A stretch of DNA of 64,000 nt from Ceratothoa steindachneri (lineage: Eukaryota; Arthropoda; Malacostraca; Isopoda; Cymothoidae). Where the stretch lies: assembly GCA_963969495.1 (NCBI GenBank), contig OZ018329.1:145323521-145387520 (forward strand), given 5' to 3'. Positions within the stretch are counted from its first letter, which is position 1, and each line of letters starts with the position of its first letter. A program made the position numbers and the translations under genes. The notes beneath the pieces were generated by a model. That model was not told where the DNA came from. It saw only the letters and a list, made by a program, of their open reading frames with translations, and searched no databases. Shown piece by piece: positions 1 through 12,000 of this stretch.

Positions 1-59
1 CACTAGTCCGACCACTACTCACATGCATACCACTCATACTCTTAGCTGCGAGTCAAATA

Positions 60-275
60 CCGGGTGTTCCAGAAAGAAGTAAACCGTATTTGAATTACTA
101 TAACTCAAAAACTATTGGAGACTTTTGGATTCTGCAAAAAGTGTTTTATTTACCAACTATTTATTTGTCGATTTCATAAATTTTATTAAATTTCCTTTTA
201 GGATTTTGATACACTAATGGGTTTAGTGGAGGCTATCAAAAATATGTTTGCACAAGGAAGTAAAATAATAAAACG
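60..275. repeat. left long TIR of the mariner-like element
   Basis: Inverted copy of 1565-1784. The outer part has diverged with small indels. The inner 50 bases, around 'gcctccactaaaccc' in reverse, are almost identical between the arms. Confidence 0.85.
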
Positions 276-483
276 AAGCCCAGGAAGGCTAGGCCATCGT
301 GAACTTTCAAGGGAAGCGTATGAAGCCTAGGCAGCCTAGGTCACTTTGCGATTCTTCAAGCAAAGCCTAGGCCATTTTAGAGTGGTTTTTCAGCCATGCT
401 GTGGTTTGGTCTCGTCATTATTGCTTACTAAGCAAATCAAAGCGTTTCTGTGTAAAAGTTTACTTCCATAGAACCTTTTTAAT

Positions 484-1500
484 CATGCAAAAGATCAACG
501 CGCATTTGCAAACTTTATTAAGACTGGCAGTATTAAAGAAGTACAAGATTTCATTTGAACAACGTTTTCCAGGTAGGCACCCACCAAGCAAGCCCACAAT
601 CGGGAAAAATGTTCACAAATACCAACATGAAGGAACATGCTTAAATCTAAACAAAGGTCGTTCGGGTCGTATGAGAATAACAGAAAATATCGAAAATGTT
701 CCGATGACACTTCTTCAAAATCCACATGTATCAGTCAGAAAGAATGGGTTGCAATTGTCCAACTCATCATTTAACTACATTATTAAACATGACTGATTTT
801 CCTCGTCGTAGATAATTTGAAGAATGGCTTCTCCTTAAACCTGTTCGTTTCTTGGAAAACATTGTGATTGGTGATGAGGCAGCCTTTTTCATGAATGAAA
901 AGGTAAATAGCCATAACATTCGGCAGTATGCGCCCCTGAACCCGCCTCCCCAACACACACACCACTCAACTTTGACACCTTGGCAGCAGAAAGTGTTTCT
1001 GTGGATCGGAATATGCAAGAATGGCTACCTTGTTGGCCCATTGTTTTACGAGAATAACTTGAATGGTACTACCTACTCGAGCATGATTAACGAAAGGATC
1101 TTCCCACAACTCCGCCAAATTTACAGTAATCAATTCAATAGACTTTGGTGGATTCAGGACGGCACACCAGCTCATAGACAACTTGATGTAAGAAACAAAG
1201 AGAAACGTTTGACAACCGCATTGTCACGCTGAATCATGCAATTAAATGGCCCCCAAGATCCCCTGACTTAACACTGTGCGATTATTTCTTATGGGGATAT
1301 CAAGAGAATAAACTGTATTCTACTCCAGCACAAAGCTCAGCCAGTTAAGCGATAGTATCACACGTGAAGTCAATAGAATTAAGAAAAATCACACGTTAAT
1401 CAAAAAAGTTGTTCAATCAATGCGATCAATCACTGTGCTTGAAAAAAAGTGGAGGACATGTGGAAGGAAATGGTGCTTAGAAAATTAGAAAATGAATTTC
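484..1500 (+). pseudogene. mariner-family transposase, broken by stops and frameshifts
   Basis: The N-terminal helix-turn-helix region starts near MQKINAHL (about 484). It runs as a diverged reading frame to a stop near 795. A second frame (852-1232) carries the catalytic core: IVIGDEAAFFM, which holds the first aspartate, then LWIGICKNGYLVGP, then WWIQDGTPAH with the second aspartate. The third aspartate lies in another frame near 1279 as WPPRSPDLTLCDYFLWGY, after a frameshift. About 119 bases separate the second and third aspartate codons, so the original spacing was near 39-40 residues, but the frameshift makes this approximate. The order matches mariner/IS630-type DDD transposases. It lies inside a pair of long TIRs and is not functional as read. 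Confidence 0.88.
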
Positions 1501-1564
1501 TATTACCCAAATGAAGAGGTGTTATTGTTAAAAATTGATTTAAATATATTTGTTGATATTAACT

Positions 1565-1784
1565 TCGAAGTTTCATTATTTTACTTCCTTGCGCAAACAT
1601 ATTTTTGATAGCCTCCACTAAACCCATTAATGTATTAATACCATAAAAGGTAATTTAATGAAATTTTCAGAATCAACAGATAAATAGTTGTTAAATTTCT
1701 TTTGTTTTGCAGGACTCTAAATCTCCAATAGGTTTTGAGTTATACAAATTCAAAGTACGGTTAACTCTTTTCTAGGACACCTTT
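1565..1784. repeat. right long TIR of the mariner-like element
   Basis: Inverted partner of 60-275. It is followed by a TA and then unrelated sequence. Confidence 0.85.
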
Positions 1785-1786
1785 TA

Positions 1787-2376
1787 TAGCAGAGATATAG
1801 CACAGTGCATTCATAACTCTGTTTTGAAACGCGCATGTAGCTCTCCTATGTAAACACGCATGAGCACAGAACATGAAAACAATAAACTAAAAACATTCAA
1901 TACATACAGCCACACCGGCTAAACAGGACAGTTGGGGAAAGTTACAAGAGACCCCACATACATGCATAAACACTGAAGAAAATAGGCTGCGATGGCATTA
2001 AAATACTCCACAGCCCTCGACATGTCCTAGCCAAAACCTATAAACACATAAGTAAACAACCACATGAATAGCGAGCTTTCACAAACTCGTACCCCTCCTT
2101 CCACATGCCCATCTTTCCACCACCACCGTCAAAACCAATACGACTACCTTACATCTTTGTATCGCCACTGACCGTTCGATTATTCCTATTCGCTGTAAAT
2201 TTATTTCCGAACCATCTCCTCCTCTACTGCACGATCTTCTGTGGTTTTCTACAGTAATTCGTCTTCTGTGTTTTCTTTTCAAAACTCGTATTGCAATGCG
2301 AAGAACATGAGTTCTCTGAAAGAAGCTGGTCTACAGCGGAACTTCGGGAAGAAATATTGTCCTGGATTTTGAGGCA

Positions 2377-2380
<4 letters not shown>
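1787..2380. other. unassigned sequence
   Basis: No recognisable gene or repeat. Short ORFs here lack homology I can name. Confidence 0.5.

Positions 2381-2414
<34 letters not shown>
2381..2414. repeat. (AT)n microsatellite
   Basis: 34 bases of uninterrupted AT, bordering a PLE-end-like segment on its right. Confidence 0.95.
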
Positions 2415-2416
<2 letters not shown>

Positions 2417-2568
2417 AACAAAGCCCACAGGGGAAAAATAGTACGACGTCGTTATTCCTTGATAAAGAACTGGAAATATAGTTCGAAAGTACTTGAAAGC
2501 CTCGTATTATGATCCCTGTAGGCTTTGTTGCATTTATTGCTTACACACGCGATACTTTGTGAGTTTTT

Positions 2569-2573
<5 letters not shown>
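2415..2573 (+). mobile_element. short PLE-end-like segment between two (TA)n tracts
   Basis: The segment begins with acaaagcccacaggg. Downstream it carries ccctgtaggctttgt, the inverse of that with one mismatch, so its ends can pair. In the middle is cttgataaagaac, a loop, then gttcgaaag. The GAAC and GTTC parts can form a stem between a CUGAUGA-like strand and a GAAA strand, the arrangement of a hammerhead ribozyme core. The core is degenerate, with UUGAUAA in place of CUGAUGA. Nearly the same string occurs on the minus strand at 25,095-25,145. Penelope-like retroelements are known to carry hammerhead motifs in their terminal repeats. That this is a PLE remnant is inference. Confidence 0.5.

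Positions 2574-2627
<54 letters not shown>
2574..2627. repeat. (TA)n microsatellite
   Basis: 54 bases of TA with one AA interruption near 2601. It mirrors the tract at 2381-2414 across a 159-bp segment. Confidence 0.95.
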
Positions 2628-2754
2628 TCTGTTACAGCTTGGCTTCGAGAGTTTTGGTGAGTGTAGATAAAATTACGGCCAATATACTTAAGGTTCTACT
2701 TTTCAGCAAGTGCCATTAAAACGTCTTTTCTTTTGTGTGTCGAGATAGAAGTCG

Positions 2755-3665
2755 GAAGAATCGAGATCTAGTCTCTCTTATGGATGGGCTACAACAAGTC
2801 GGACATCGCCAAGCAGCTCAATGTCATCTGGATGACTAGGCCCAGATTCTTGAAGAGGCTCAAGAATGCAAAATACATAAATATCTACCTCTTTCGGGCA
2901 GACCTAAAGTTTTCAAACCTTTGGTTGTAAAATAGGCCTTTGAATGTGCTTTGAAGCTTAAAATATACATCTCGGTGGCTACAGAGACCCTCAATGTCAA
3001 GGAAGAGAGTGGCATAAGCCTAAGGTGCGTCGAAAGGCCTCTGCTAACCGGTAATACGTGAGAAAAACTTTGGAAGTGCTATCGACAGCTTCCCGACGAG
3101 CTGAATTGTCATAGTAATCAAATTCTAATTATTTTTCTAATGATAAAAACTTTCACGGTAGATCCAGTCATCAATCCTCACAACGACCGCACGTCTCCAA
3201 GTCCCCATATGTTTCCACGAGCAAGCGTCCGGCTTCCGTGATGCTTGGGGGTCGTGGCTTCAAATATCACAAACATGCTGTCGGTGTGGTTCGCGACCGC
3301 TTACATGCTCAGTACAGCTGATCATAGGGACATCTTGGCCACTAAAATCTTTTCCTCGGTGAGAAAAATCACAAAGAAGGCGGAGTAGTTCTTTCACCAG
3401 GACTGTGCCCCAGCACATACGGCTAAGACCGTACAAGTGTGGTTAGGCCCGTATATGAAATTTTGTTTAAGAATTTTTTGCCACAGCAGTCGCCCGACCT
3501 CAGTCCCATCTAAAACAATGTGTTAGCGCATGTTGAGGCAGGAAATGTTCCCCACAGCAACGTCGACGAGATGAATTACTCCTTCACCAACGTGTGGGCT
3601 AGCATGATGAAAATCTTGGTCCGCAACGTCCGCAACGTCCAGGTGTCACCTGGAGCGCCAAATTG
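2755..3665 (+). pseudogene. mariner-like transposase relic
   Basis: The start shows a helix-turn-helix of the kind MGYNKSDIAKQLNV near 2785. It is followed by KVFKPLVVK and a diverged linker. The core has FTVDPVINPHNDR (about 3155-3190), a signature of one mariner subfamily. Then come FFHQDCAPAHTAKTVQVWL, which holds the second catalytic aspartate (about 3390-3440), and PQQSPDLSPI (about 3483-3513). The tail resembles NVDEMNYSFTNVWASM. Many stops and frameshifts interrupt it. It lies just 3' of the (TA)n-bounded segment. I did not locate TIRs. Confidence 0.8.
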
Positions 3666-4240
3666 ATTAATATTACATATTAAACACATTTATATTTTAA
3701 AACAATAAAATAGTGTCTAACTTCATCAAAACTATCATTGTGTTTTTTGTTGAGGGCGTCGTAACACGTATAACGAGGCTTTTGCAATACACGGTATATG
3801 TTATGAAGTGACACAACGATTTTCACACCTAACTTTTTAATATTTCCTAAATATTTTGGGGTTTCTTTAGTTATAGAATTAACAGCAATCATAATAAAGA
3901 TATATTTAACGGAAGTACTGCACATAAGGCAGATATTCTTTAAATATAACAAGTCCTAATAGGCAAATATTAGCAGGTGACAAAAGTATTCAACTACTAA
4001 ATAATATGCGAGAATATTCTTAGTAAACAAAAAGATTGATGAGTCTAGAAATTTCTAAAAAGGAAACTGATGTAAACTTCCGAATATAAGTACTGTACTT
4101 CATTCATAAGTCTAGGTAGAAGAAAGAAGTTTGCTTTGGGCAATGCCGAAGGGCGAACTAGTTTCTCAAGCTATTCGACGGCAAATACAAATGTAATTTA
4201 TCTTTATTCACATTTATTATCCTATATGACTATTTCTGAG
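3666..4240. other. unassigned AT-rich sequence
   Basis: A 90-codon minus-strand ORF (3952-3680) is present. Its composition is typical of AT-rich noncoding DNA and I recognise no domain. Confidence 0.4.
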
Positions 4241-4244
4241 CGAA

Positions 4245-5085
4245 TTGAATTGCTTATGGAACTGGAGGTTATATAATTCAAAAGCGACGCGAGTGTGGAA
4301 TCACATCCACTTGCCAAGAGCCGGTGCACTCTTCGAAGCCCTTCCCAACATTAACGATCAGTCTCGACGTTATATGCTTCGAAAGCTAAAGAATAATCCA
4401 ATGAATAATATGAAAGCTATTAAAAGACATTTTGAATTGTGTGGGACTAAAGTGAATAAAAGAACTATTAAAAGAGAGCAACATCGAAATGATTGCATTC
4501 CTTCTGGTCCCGCAAAAATCTCCTTCCTAATAAAAAGCAGGCACTATACCGTTTAAAGTTCTCCAGATAGCATCTTGAAAGGGAAAGTCAATTCTGGAAC
4601 AATGGTATATGGTTAACTGAACTAAAATAGAACTTTTCGGCCAAATGATGTTCGCCAAGTTTGGAGGGCAGGAGGAGCTTTCTATGATCTTAAGCCACCA
4701 TCTAAATTGTTAAACACAGAGGAGGTATTCTCATGGTTTGGGCTTCTTTAGTGCAAATGCCACATGAGCATTCACATCATTGACAGGAAAAAGGATGGTG
4801 CCACGTATCGAGAGATACTGGAGGAAAAGCTACTCCCAAGACCGATCTCAATCTCAGTACGACATCGATCTTAAGCACACGGCCAAATTAACTCAAGAAA
4901 GGTCTAAGAAGACAAAACCAAACTTACTTCCATTACCAAGTCAATCGCCATACCTTAACTCTATTAAGCGGCGACTAATGAAGGCTGCAACCCGTAAGAG
5001 AAACCCGCAGAACTTTGGCTCTTCGAGGGAGATTTGCGGAGAAGAGTGGAACAAAATATTGAGAAATGAGACGTTGGATTTCTGA
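4245..5085 (+). pseudogene. Tc1-like transposase relic
   Basis: The first frame (4245-4556) holds a helix-turn-helix type region with RYMLRKLKNNPMNNMKAIKR and a second DNA-binding stretch NKRTIKREQHRNDC. After decayed sequence, a later frame (4780-5085) resembles the Tc1 C-terminus. It has QSPYLNSIKRRL in place of the family's SPDLNPIENLW motif, then RKPKNLEEL-like and EEWNKI strings. The third catalytic region has lost its aspartate (D to Y) and its glutamate position. The order fits Tc1/IS630 DD34E transposases. Clearly inactive. Confidence 0.75.
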
Positions 5086-5900
5086 CGTCGAGGCAGGCCT
5101 TTAATATCATCGATCGCATGCACAAATCTTTATCGACGTCATGAGCTGGCCACCCATTGCTGGATACGCTGATACTAGTCCTTCGCGGGGCTAAGTAGCT
5201 CCATACCGTCCATCATTCAAATAACCAATTCAAAACCTTTATCATTTCCCTCCTGTATTCACAGCACAACATAACCCCTCCCTCTTCTATTACGGAGCCC
5301 TGCCGATGGAGCACCAGTGTCCCGTATGGGGAAACTCATACCTTCATAACCATGACGTAGAATGGTTGCCCACCATGGGATCACGAAGGGTTCTAACAAT
5401 GTTGGGTATTTAAATAAACACACAATACAGCCCGGACACTTCCCCACTCCTATCGCCCCCCAACCAACAACGGCCTCAGAAACCCGATGCTTGCCAATTA
5501 TCTAGTGATTGTTATGATCTTTATGTATATTTCCATTATTCGGTTATTGGTTCTCTTCCACAAGTGGAGGGGCGAATGGCGCAACCTACTTATCTATTCG
5601 TACAATACTGTCAAAATTCCAGAGAAAAATACTCCAAATCTTGAAAATACTCTTTTAATTTCCAAGAAAGTTGAACAAAATATATTTTGAAATTCCGCTT
5701 GGATAGTTTCCAAGTTTCATCTCATAGAAGAGTGGATGAAAGAAAAGATGAGCAAAGTAAAGTGTAGTTGAAGAACGGATGCCTCCCAAATAAAAAAAAT
5801 ATAATTATAAATGCAGCAATAACCAAATAACAACTCAATTATATTATAGACAATTGAGCAACGTATCAATATGAAGTAGGCAGACCCTTGTTCTGGACGA
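5086..5900. other. unassigned sequence
   Basis: No family recognised. Short ORFs on both strands look fortuitous. Confidence 0.4.
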
Positions 5901-5914
5901 GTTGAGCACATATA

Positions 5915-6276
5915 CGGCAGCTTGATTCCATTATCTCCTTCTTCTTCCAAAGATTGCCAGAGATCTTCAATGTTCGTCGGTTTTCGAGCCATGACAGTCT
6001 CATCGATTATCTTACATAGGTTTTATATCGGTTTAAATTTTGATTTTGCACAGCACAAATCCTGACGTAGATATTTTCACCATCAAAGAACTGAATCACC
6101 GTCTTTGCCTTGTCACAAGAGGCATCTTGATGCCTGAGATCATGCTCACGTACTTCCGATGTTCGGAGAGAGGGGATCAACTTTTCCTGAAGCATAATTT
6201 CGTATATCACAGCTTTTCCATTGCCGCGTAAATGAAGGAACAGACAGAACCCAGTGCTTAAATACATGCCCCACAC
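5915..6276 (-). pseudogene. Tc1-like transposase C-terminal relic
   Basis: Read on the minus strand, the first part gives YEIMLQEKLIPSL and then a worn HDNASCDKAKTV-type string, where the second catalytic aspartate sits in the family. Further on, after frame breaks near 6000, comes RKPTNIEDLWQSLEEE. That is a good match to the C-terminal helices of Tc1 transposases (KPTNIEDLWQSLEEEWDNI type). The middle block with SPDLNPIENLW is too decayed to see. It differs from the copy at 4245-5085. Confidence 0.7.
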
Positions 6277-6289
6277 TAAAACGCTTCGA

Positions 6290-7160
6290 CCTGTAAAATT
6301 TTACCTGTACGAAGCCTTACATTATGCGTCCTATCCAACCCAAACAAATAAAATTGTATTTTGTCTCTAAAGATACATTATTAGTGAATTAACAGAACTC
6401 AAAAGGACATGCTCAGTAGCGAAGAGCAACCTAGCCGTTTAATCATTCATCCTACTGAATGATTTCTTATCAGGAAGCTGTATATGAGTCCCCCCCTCTC
6501 TCAGATGACAAGAGACAGTCTGACAAACACATTTAGGTTCAGGGTCTGGGCAACATGATATCGGCGCTTTAACTTCAAAGCTGTCTTTTTGAAGGTTTGG
6601 GGGACCTTAGCTCGTCTCGCTATCCCGATAAATGAGTAATAACTTCAGAAAACTTCAGCATTATACGTTGAAATTGATATCATACATACATAAGGAAATT
6701 TTACGTTTAAACTATAAGCTATGTTATCGTTCTCTAGTTTCGGGTAGATCCATTCGTAAAATACACATTACTCTCTCCAAAAGATTTTTATCTGCTGTTG
6801 AATGAAATAAAAGTTGAACTTTATCAAAGGCAAATTTCAAAGAATATTTTGTGCAATTTTCATGGCAATCAAAAGAGTATTTTTGTTATTTCATTCTCTA
6901 GTTTTGGATAGTAGTCACCAATAATTTTGTTACCTACGCTGTTTTCGAACCTATTCCTACGTTTCCCGCCTTAAGATAAGTGGCCTTGATTATTCACGCC
7001 TTAGGAACGACGGCTTCAGACTGCATTAATAAGTTCACATAAAGATCGGAAAGTTCATCGCTGCGAAGTTTCTGCGCACCTGGGGCCTTCGGAGCTAGAG
7101 GGAAGACAGGGTGAAAGGGGGCAGTGGGTGTTGCCACCAACCCTCAATCAGAGCACCCTT
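6290..7160. other. unassigned sequence
   Basis: Nothing recognisable on either strand. Confidence 0.4.
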
Positions 7161-7164
7161 TTTA

Positions 7165-7445
7165 ACCTTAAAATAGGGCTACCCTTTTAACTTCATGGAC
7201 ATGAATAAGAAAAAGGTCTTGACAAGTTCTAGGACGTAGGATGGATATTTTATGTGCGCATGGAGAGAGAAGGAAGGAAGTGACAGTGGTGCTTTGGTTA
7301 TATATATGTCTGATGACGTAAGGGACGTAGAAGTCTGGGAGAAAGCTCAAGATCCAGGGAGGCCTTATTGACGCTTCTTGAAAGGGACTCGAACCTGTTA
7401 CATGTAATTCCAACGGATTATCCACCACTCTAGCAAGAGATTCGC
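7165..7445 (-). mobile_element. tRNA-derived SINE-like element
   Basis: On the minus strand a perfect pol III box B, GGTTCGAGTCC, lies at 7395-7385. A box A-like TTGCTAGAGTGG lies at 7436-7425. They are about 30 nt apart, which suits a tRNA promoter. The flanking arms do not pair as a good TψC or acceptor stem, so I call a tRNA-derived SINE head or degenerate tRNA rather than a functional tRNA gene. The 3' limit is uncertain. Confidence 0.5.
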
Positions 7446-8999
7446 TCTTTATTTGACCTTTTCATTGTCCGGCCCAGGGCCGACGTCCATATTTGATAAG
7501 GACGGAGGCGCAATTAACTAATTAATTAAGGCGCATTTATTGTCCTATTCGATCGATGGGGCTACTTTTGAGTTGTTATTTACCTGCAGTTTAATAATAT
7601 TAATAAAGAGTTTAAATAAAACTTGATTTCTTCCGAGTAGTGGTTTTCTTTTGTCTGTGTCGATGGGTATTTGGCATTCCTCTTCTCCTTTGTTCTTGTG
7701 ACTCATTTGGCGATAACTGTTCTTTTATTTCCTCGTTCTATTACTATCAAGGGCTCTGAAGATGTTTTTGCACTTGACTAAATCCCCCCTATGTGCGTTT
7801 ATGTGTGCATGTTTGGTTATGAAACATATCGAAGGAAATATGATTTTTCTGCCATTCTATTCCTATAATATTTTTTCCAATGTTGTATTCCTCGTATTTC
7901 TCTAATTTATCATTTATGACCACCTTTGTTTTCTCTCTTCATTACCCACGAATAGAACGCTTCTTGTCTCTACGCGTGAGAAAATGTTTCTGCTTTTCTA
8001 TGTCGTCACACGGCGATGGCCTGTCCATTTTGGGGATTAATGGAAAGGAACAACAAGTAATTCGCTCCCTCAAAAAACTGGGTCAGAATAGGAGAGAAAT
8101 AGACAAATAACGAATATACCTAAAGAAAAGTGGTTAAATTCGAACAGGACAATGTAATGCTCCTTGTTATCCTGAATCCATATCTAAGCTGAAGCACTTA
8201 GGATGCCATGAGAACCCTTTTCTCCACACCATTTATAAAAAAAGGTACCCACAGAAGAGAAAACATGAACGCAATCAAGCGAACCTAGAATCCATCACCC
8301 CCCTCCCCCCACACAAACATGTATCCCAATCCCTTTTTTATGTATTACTTAACTTTTCACGAGTATATTGAAAGAGAAAAGAATCGTGCATCCTCTTTTC
8401 GCAGATTGCATTCAATTCAGAAGCACACAAAAGTCTCCTTTCAACTCTTTCGAAACGCATCTCGATGCCGCCCATAGGATCCGTTGTCATCGTACCATTA
8501 AAAGGAAGCTTGGTTCCATTGGTTTCTGAGAACCGGGATTAATCTATCCGATGGGTTGCATTGTACGACTGAGCATAATAGACGAAGTAGGATTTCACCA
8601 GCATGAAAAAATGAGCGGGATTTTGATACGATTCGGGATTTGCAAGTGAATGGTGTAATGCAAATTTGAAATCCAAGTGAAAATGCGAAATGTGGGCGTT
8701 GGGAGATGGAGTGTGGGGAAGTGGTATGATGGAGGGAGTATTTAATACATCCTGACGCTCGTTTCGAAGATGTGAAAGTAACTTCTTATTTGCACCTTTA
8801 TTCGATGTCTTCTTCTCATTCGAGAAATAAAAAAATATATGACAGGTTTGTGCATTTTTATTTATTTGATACCCAAAATATTATCGTAGTATAACTCATT
8901 CAACCAACTATGAATAATAGCTTCTTACACCACAAAATAAAAATAACTAGAGCTATTCAATAGCAAATAATTTTAGGCCTTGTAACAATAGGAAGATGT

Positions 9000-9000
<1 letters not shown>
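7446..9000. other. unassigned sequence
   Basis: Contains an ORF of 76 codons (7880-8110, plus) with no recognised homology. Short C-rich runs occur near 8297. Confidence 0.4.

Positions 9001-9001
<1 letters not shown>

Positions 9002-9047
<46 letters not shown>
9002..9047. repeat. (AT)n microsatellite
   Basis: 46 bases of perfect AT. On the minus strand the adjoining sequence to about 9095 reads CTGAAAAAGAG, a loop and CGCTCTT. This is weakly like the hammerhead-type ends seen beside the other (TA)n tracts. Confidence 0.95.
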
Positions 9048-9049
<2 letters not shown>

Positions 9050-9099
9050 TAAGATCCTACAAGAGCGATCCACTCTTTTTCAGTTGATAGATCACATTA

Positions 9100-12000
9100 G
9101 CTCTTTTCCATAGTTAGACTCCCAGAAATGAATGAAATGTTAGCTTCTGAAATCATCTGAAGAACCAGCAGCCAAAGGCTCGGATATCAGGAACAGTCAA
9201 TGGTCCACCGCCGTAATAATCACTGATGTACAATAATTAAGATGCCATTAATATTTAGTGATGATTATACATTCCTTTTAATTGCCAGTTTGGTAGCATA
9301 AGCTCAATGGTAACTTTCAGAAAATGTGAACAGAACCCTTCCCTAAACAGAATAAAACATGAGAATCTTCTTTGCTTAATTATTTTAGTATAACAAAAAT
9401 ATGTTTCCTATAATATTCTCAAGAAGCAAAATGTCAACATCTGTTTACAAATACTTCAACGCATTTTTTTAAAATTAAGGAAATTATATTGAAACTTGTG
9501 TACAAAATCTTTCAAATAAGTATTGATTTAGACAGAATTTTATCATTTAAGTCACTCTTTATTTCACTTTTCTGATAAAAACTAAGTTTAATTAATAATT
9601 CCATCTATTCTAGCTTTGTTCTGATCGGATAGGGGTAGATATTTATCGTAAGAGGCTTTTCTGTTTAATGCTGACAAGGACGATTTTTTATTGCTATAAT
9701 AAAAAGTCGTTCTCTACAAGAGCTAGGGGGGAGGGGGAGTAAAAGTTTATATCAGTACCAGTTAATAGGGGTGACCAGTATAGGGTGAAAATGAATTAAG
9801 TATCTAATTCCAAAGATGAATTCTTCATAGTGTTTTTGGGGGGGCTGGGATTACCAAAGGTAAAGAAGGACTTTGCAAAAATATACTTCATTCTAATATT
9901 GGACTTTGAGTGCGACTTGCAGTCTATATATATTCAACGCGAAATATTAAATTCTGGAGTGACAAGACTTGGAGAATATAAAAGGGTTCCGTAAACGATA
10001 ATGCGGGTATGACACTATTTAACAACAATTATAATGCTCAATTCTTAACTCTTGTATTCCTTTCATTGCTGGCCTATATATACGGTTTCATTTCCAGTGT
10101 GTCGTGGCCTACACTTGCCTGCAGGACAAACCTTTGTCGTCGGGGCATATTAGTTCCAACCCTGGTCGGAGTTTTAAACGGCTTTGGATTACAATTTACT
10201 TACGCCTTGTCTTATTCACACAAATGATTCTGACCATTAATAAATATATTACATTACTTATTTTGTATTCAAATTGATAGATGCAAATTAATCTATGCAT
10301 TCTTAATTCCTTATTCCAAATTTTTTATATTTATATGAATCGAGTATGCTGGGAATTAATAAAACCGCCGTGCATCCATTTTATGGAAGTGTTTGCTGGG
10401 CCTATTAAATCCATCAATTTGGTGCCAGTAGCTTACCTATTACATAGTCCGATTACTACAGAGCCTTTATTTGCATTTAATTTCATTGGTTTAAACAGAA
10501 TGTGGAACCTAGTGGATGATTCGTTTATAAGATGCCACAATTCCATGGATGACGACTTAAGCCACAGGGGCGTATCAGAGGGAATCCGATACTGATATAC
10601 TGCCTCATTAATTAGTTGGTAAATAACATCTGATTTTTAATTTAATAATTGGATTAACCAAGAAGCATAAGATTGCGAAGCATTTCTCTGTTCACCTTTT
10701 TAAAATAACTGGAATATAATTGATTGTGTGCCATAATTAAAACTACCTGGGGATTGTGGGAGTAAAATTAATTGAATATGAAAGCAAAATGTATATTTGG
10801 GTTGAACCCAATTACCATCTACAAACTCATATTTTGGGATAAAATCGTAAACTTTGAGAGAGTGTAAACTTTTGGGTAAATAAATCTTTTTAATTATAAT
10901 AGTGACTCAAAATATTAGTAACAAATTTTCCAGGTAGTTTTCAATTTATCCTAAAAAAAACATCTGGGCTTGGGGCAAAATAACACTCACTTAAAAGCGC
11001 CGCCCGGCCCCAAATTTTCCCTTCTATCTTATGAGTCGATAAAACATATCGAAGAAATAAAAATAAATCCCTTAAATGGGAAAAATTAGTTCCAGAAATT
11101 ACTTTACAATACTAAACCAAACTTACAATAAATTTAAATAGGATACCAATAAACAAATCCTCTGGGAAACAATTTAACAGACAAAATAATCATCTTAGTG
11201 AAAACTTTTCGAAAAAAGGGAGGGGTGTTTCAAAAACATGCAAAAGTTTGGCCAGCTTTAGAGGAAGTTCCATCCAAACCTGGATCTAAGGTTTAATTAA
11301 AGCTGTCATTATTTTTTTTTAACGCTCTTCTCAGATAATTTTAGACAACCAAAAAATGTTATTAGTCATTCAGTCAATCCTCTAAAAATCTGTGGTGATT
11401 TATTCAACCATAATATACCAGCGTTATTTGCATTATCACCTCAGTTATAATATTAAACTGAATTATATTTTCCAAATTTTAAGAATGGAAAAATATCGAA
11501 TATGCCAAAAATTTAATGTAATCTCCGAGAGCAAATTTAAATAAAACCAAGGCTAAAATGAAGTAAATCTTTTGCGGAAATTTTTCTCGACCAAATTTCC
11601 AAGTTATACAAAATTATTGATAAAAGAGATTTGTCTCTTTAAAAAAGGACCGGTCGTCTGGGAAAAGGACCGATCGTGGGAAAAAATAACGAATGTGGGA
11701 ATAATGGTGTTATCGTGGGAAATTTATTTCCTCTTTCAACAGTCCTTGAATTGAGCACAAAACACATGGTGCACTACGCAATGTGTTAAATAACAAGAAG
11801 GTACGGAACTCTCATCAATTCGTTCCCGATGCTAAGCTCTCATAGGGGTGTTAGGTTACCATGTTGTAGCTAACATCTGGTGAATTGCTAGCCCTTCTTT
11901 CCCCAATGCCTAACGGAAGGACTATATATCTTCCACCCATTTATCCTTCCTCTATTTTTGTCTCTTTCTTCACCCATCTCCGCTTCCAAACCTTCGACTG

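Larger units (their letters stand above)
60..1784 (+). mobile_element. mariner-like DNA transposon with ~215-bp terminal inverted repeats
   Basis: The two ends are inverted copies of each other. The left end begins CCGGGTGTTCC at 60 and the right end reads AAAAGGTGTCC in reverse complement from 1784. Similarity runs inward to about 275 and 1565, including an inner block (220-270 against 1575-1626) that is almost identical. A TA dinucleotide lies outside each end (58-59 and 1785-1786), the target duplication expected for Tc1/mariner. Between the repeats lies a broken transposase on the plus strand. TIRs of over 200 bp are long for mariners, which usually have about 30 bp. Boundaries are read by eye and may shift by a few bases. 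Confidence 0.85.

Noticed and set aside
7385..7440. A functional tRNA gene
   Set aside because: Box A and B are good, but the acceptor and TψC arms do not pair, so a SINE or tRNA pseudogene is more likely.
9166..9200. A further hammerhead-like string, ctgaagaaccagcagcc…ggctcgga
   Set aside because: Lacks the GAAA strand and is 120 bases from the TA tract; too weak to count with the others.
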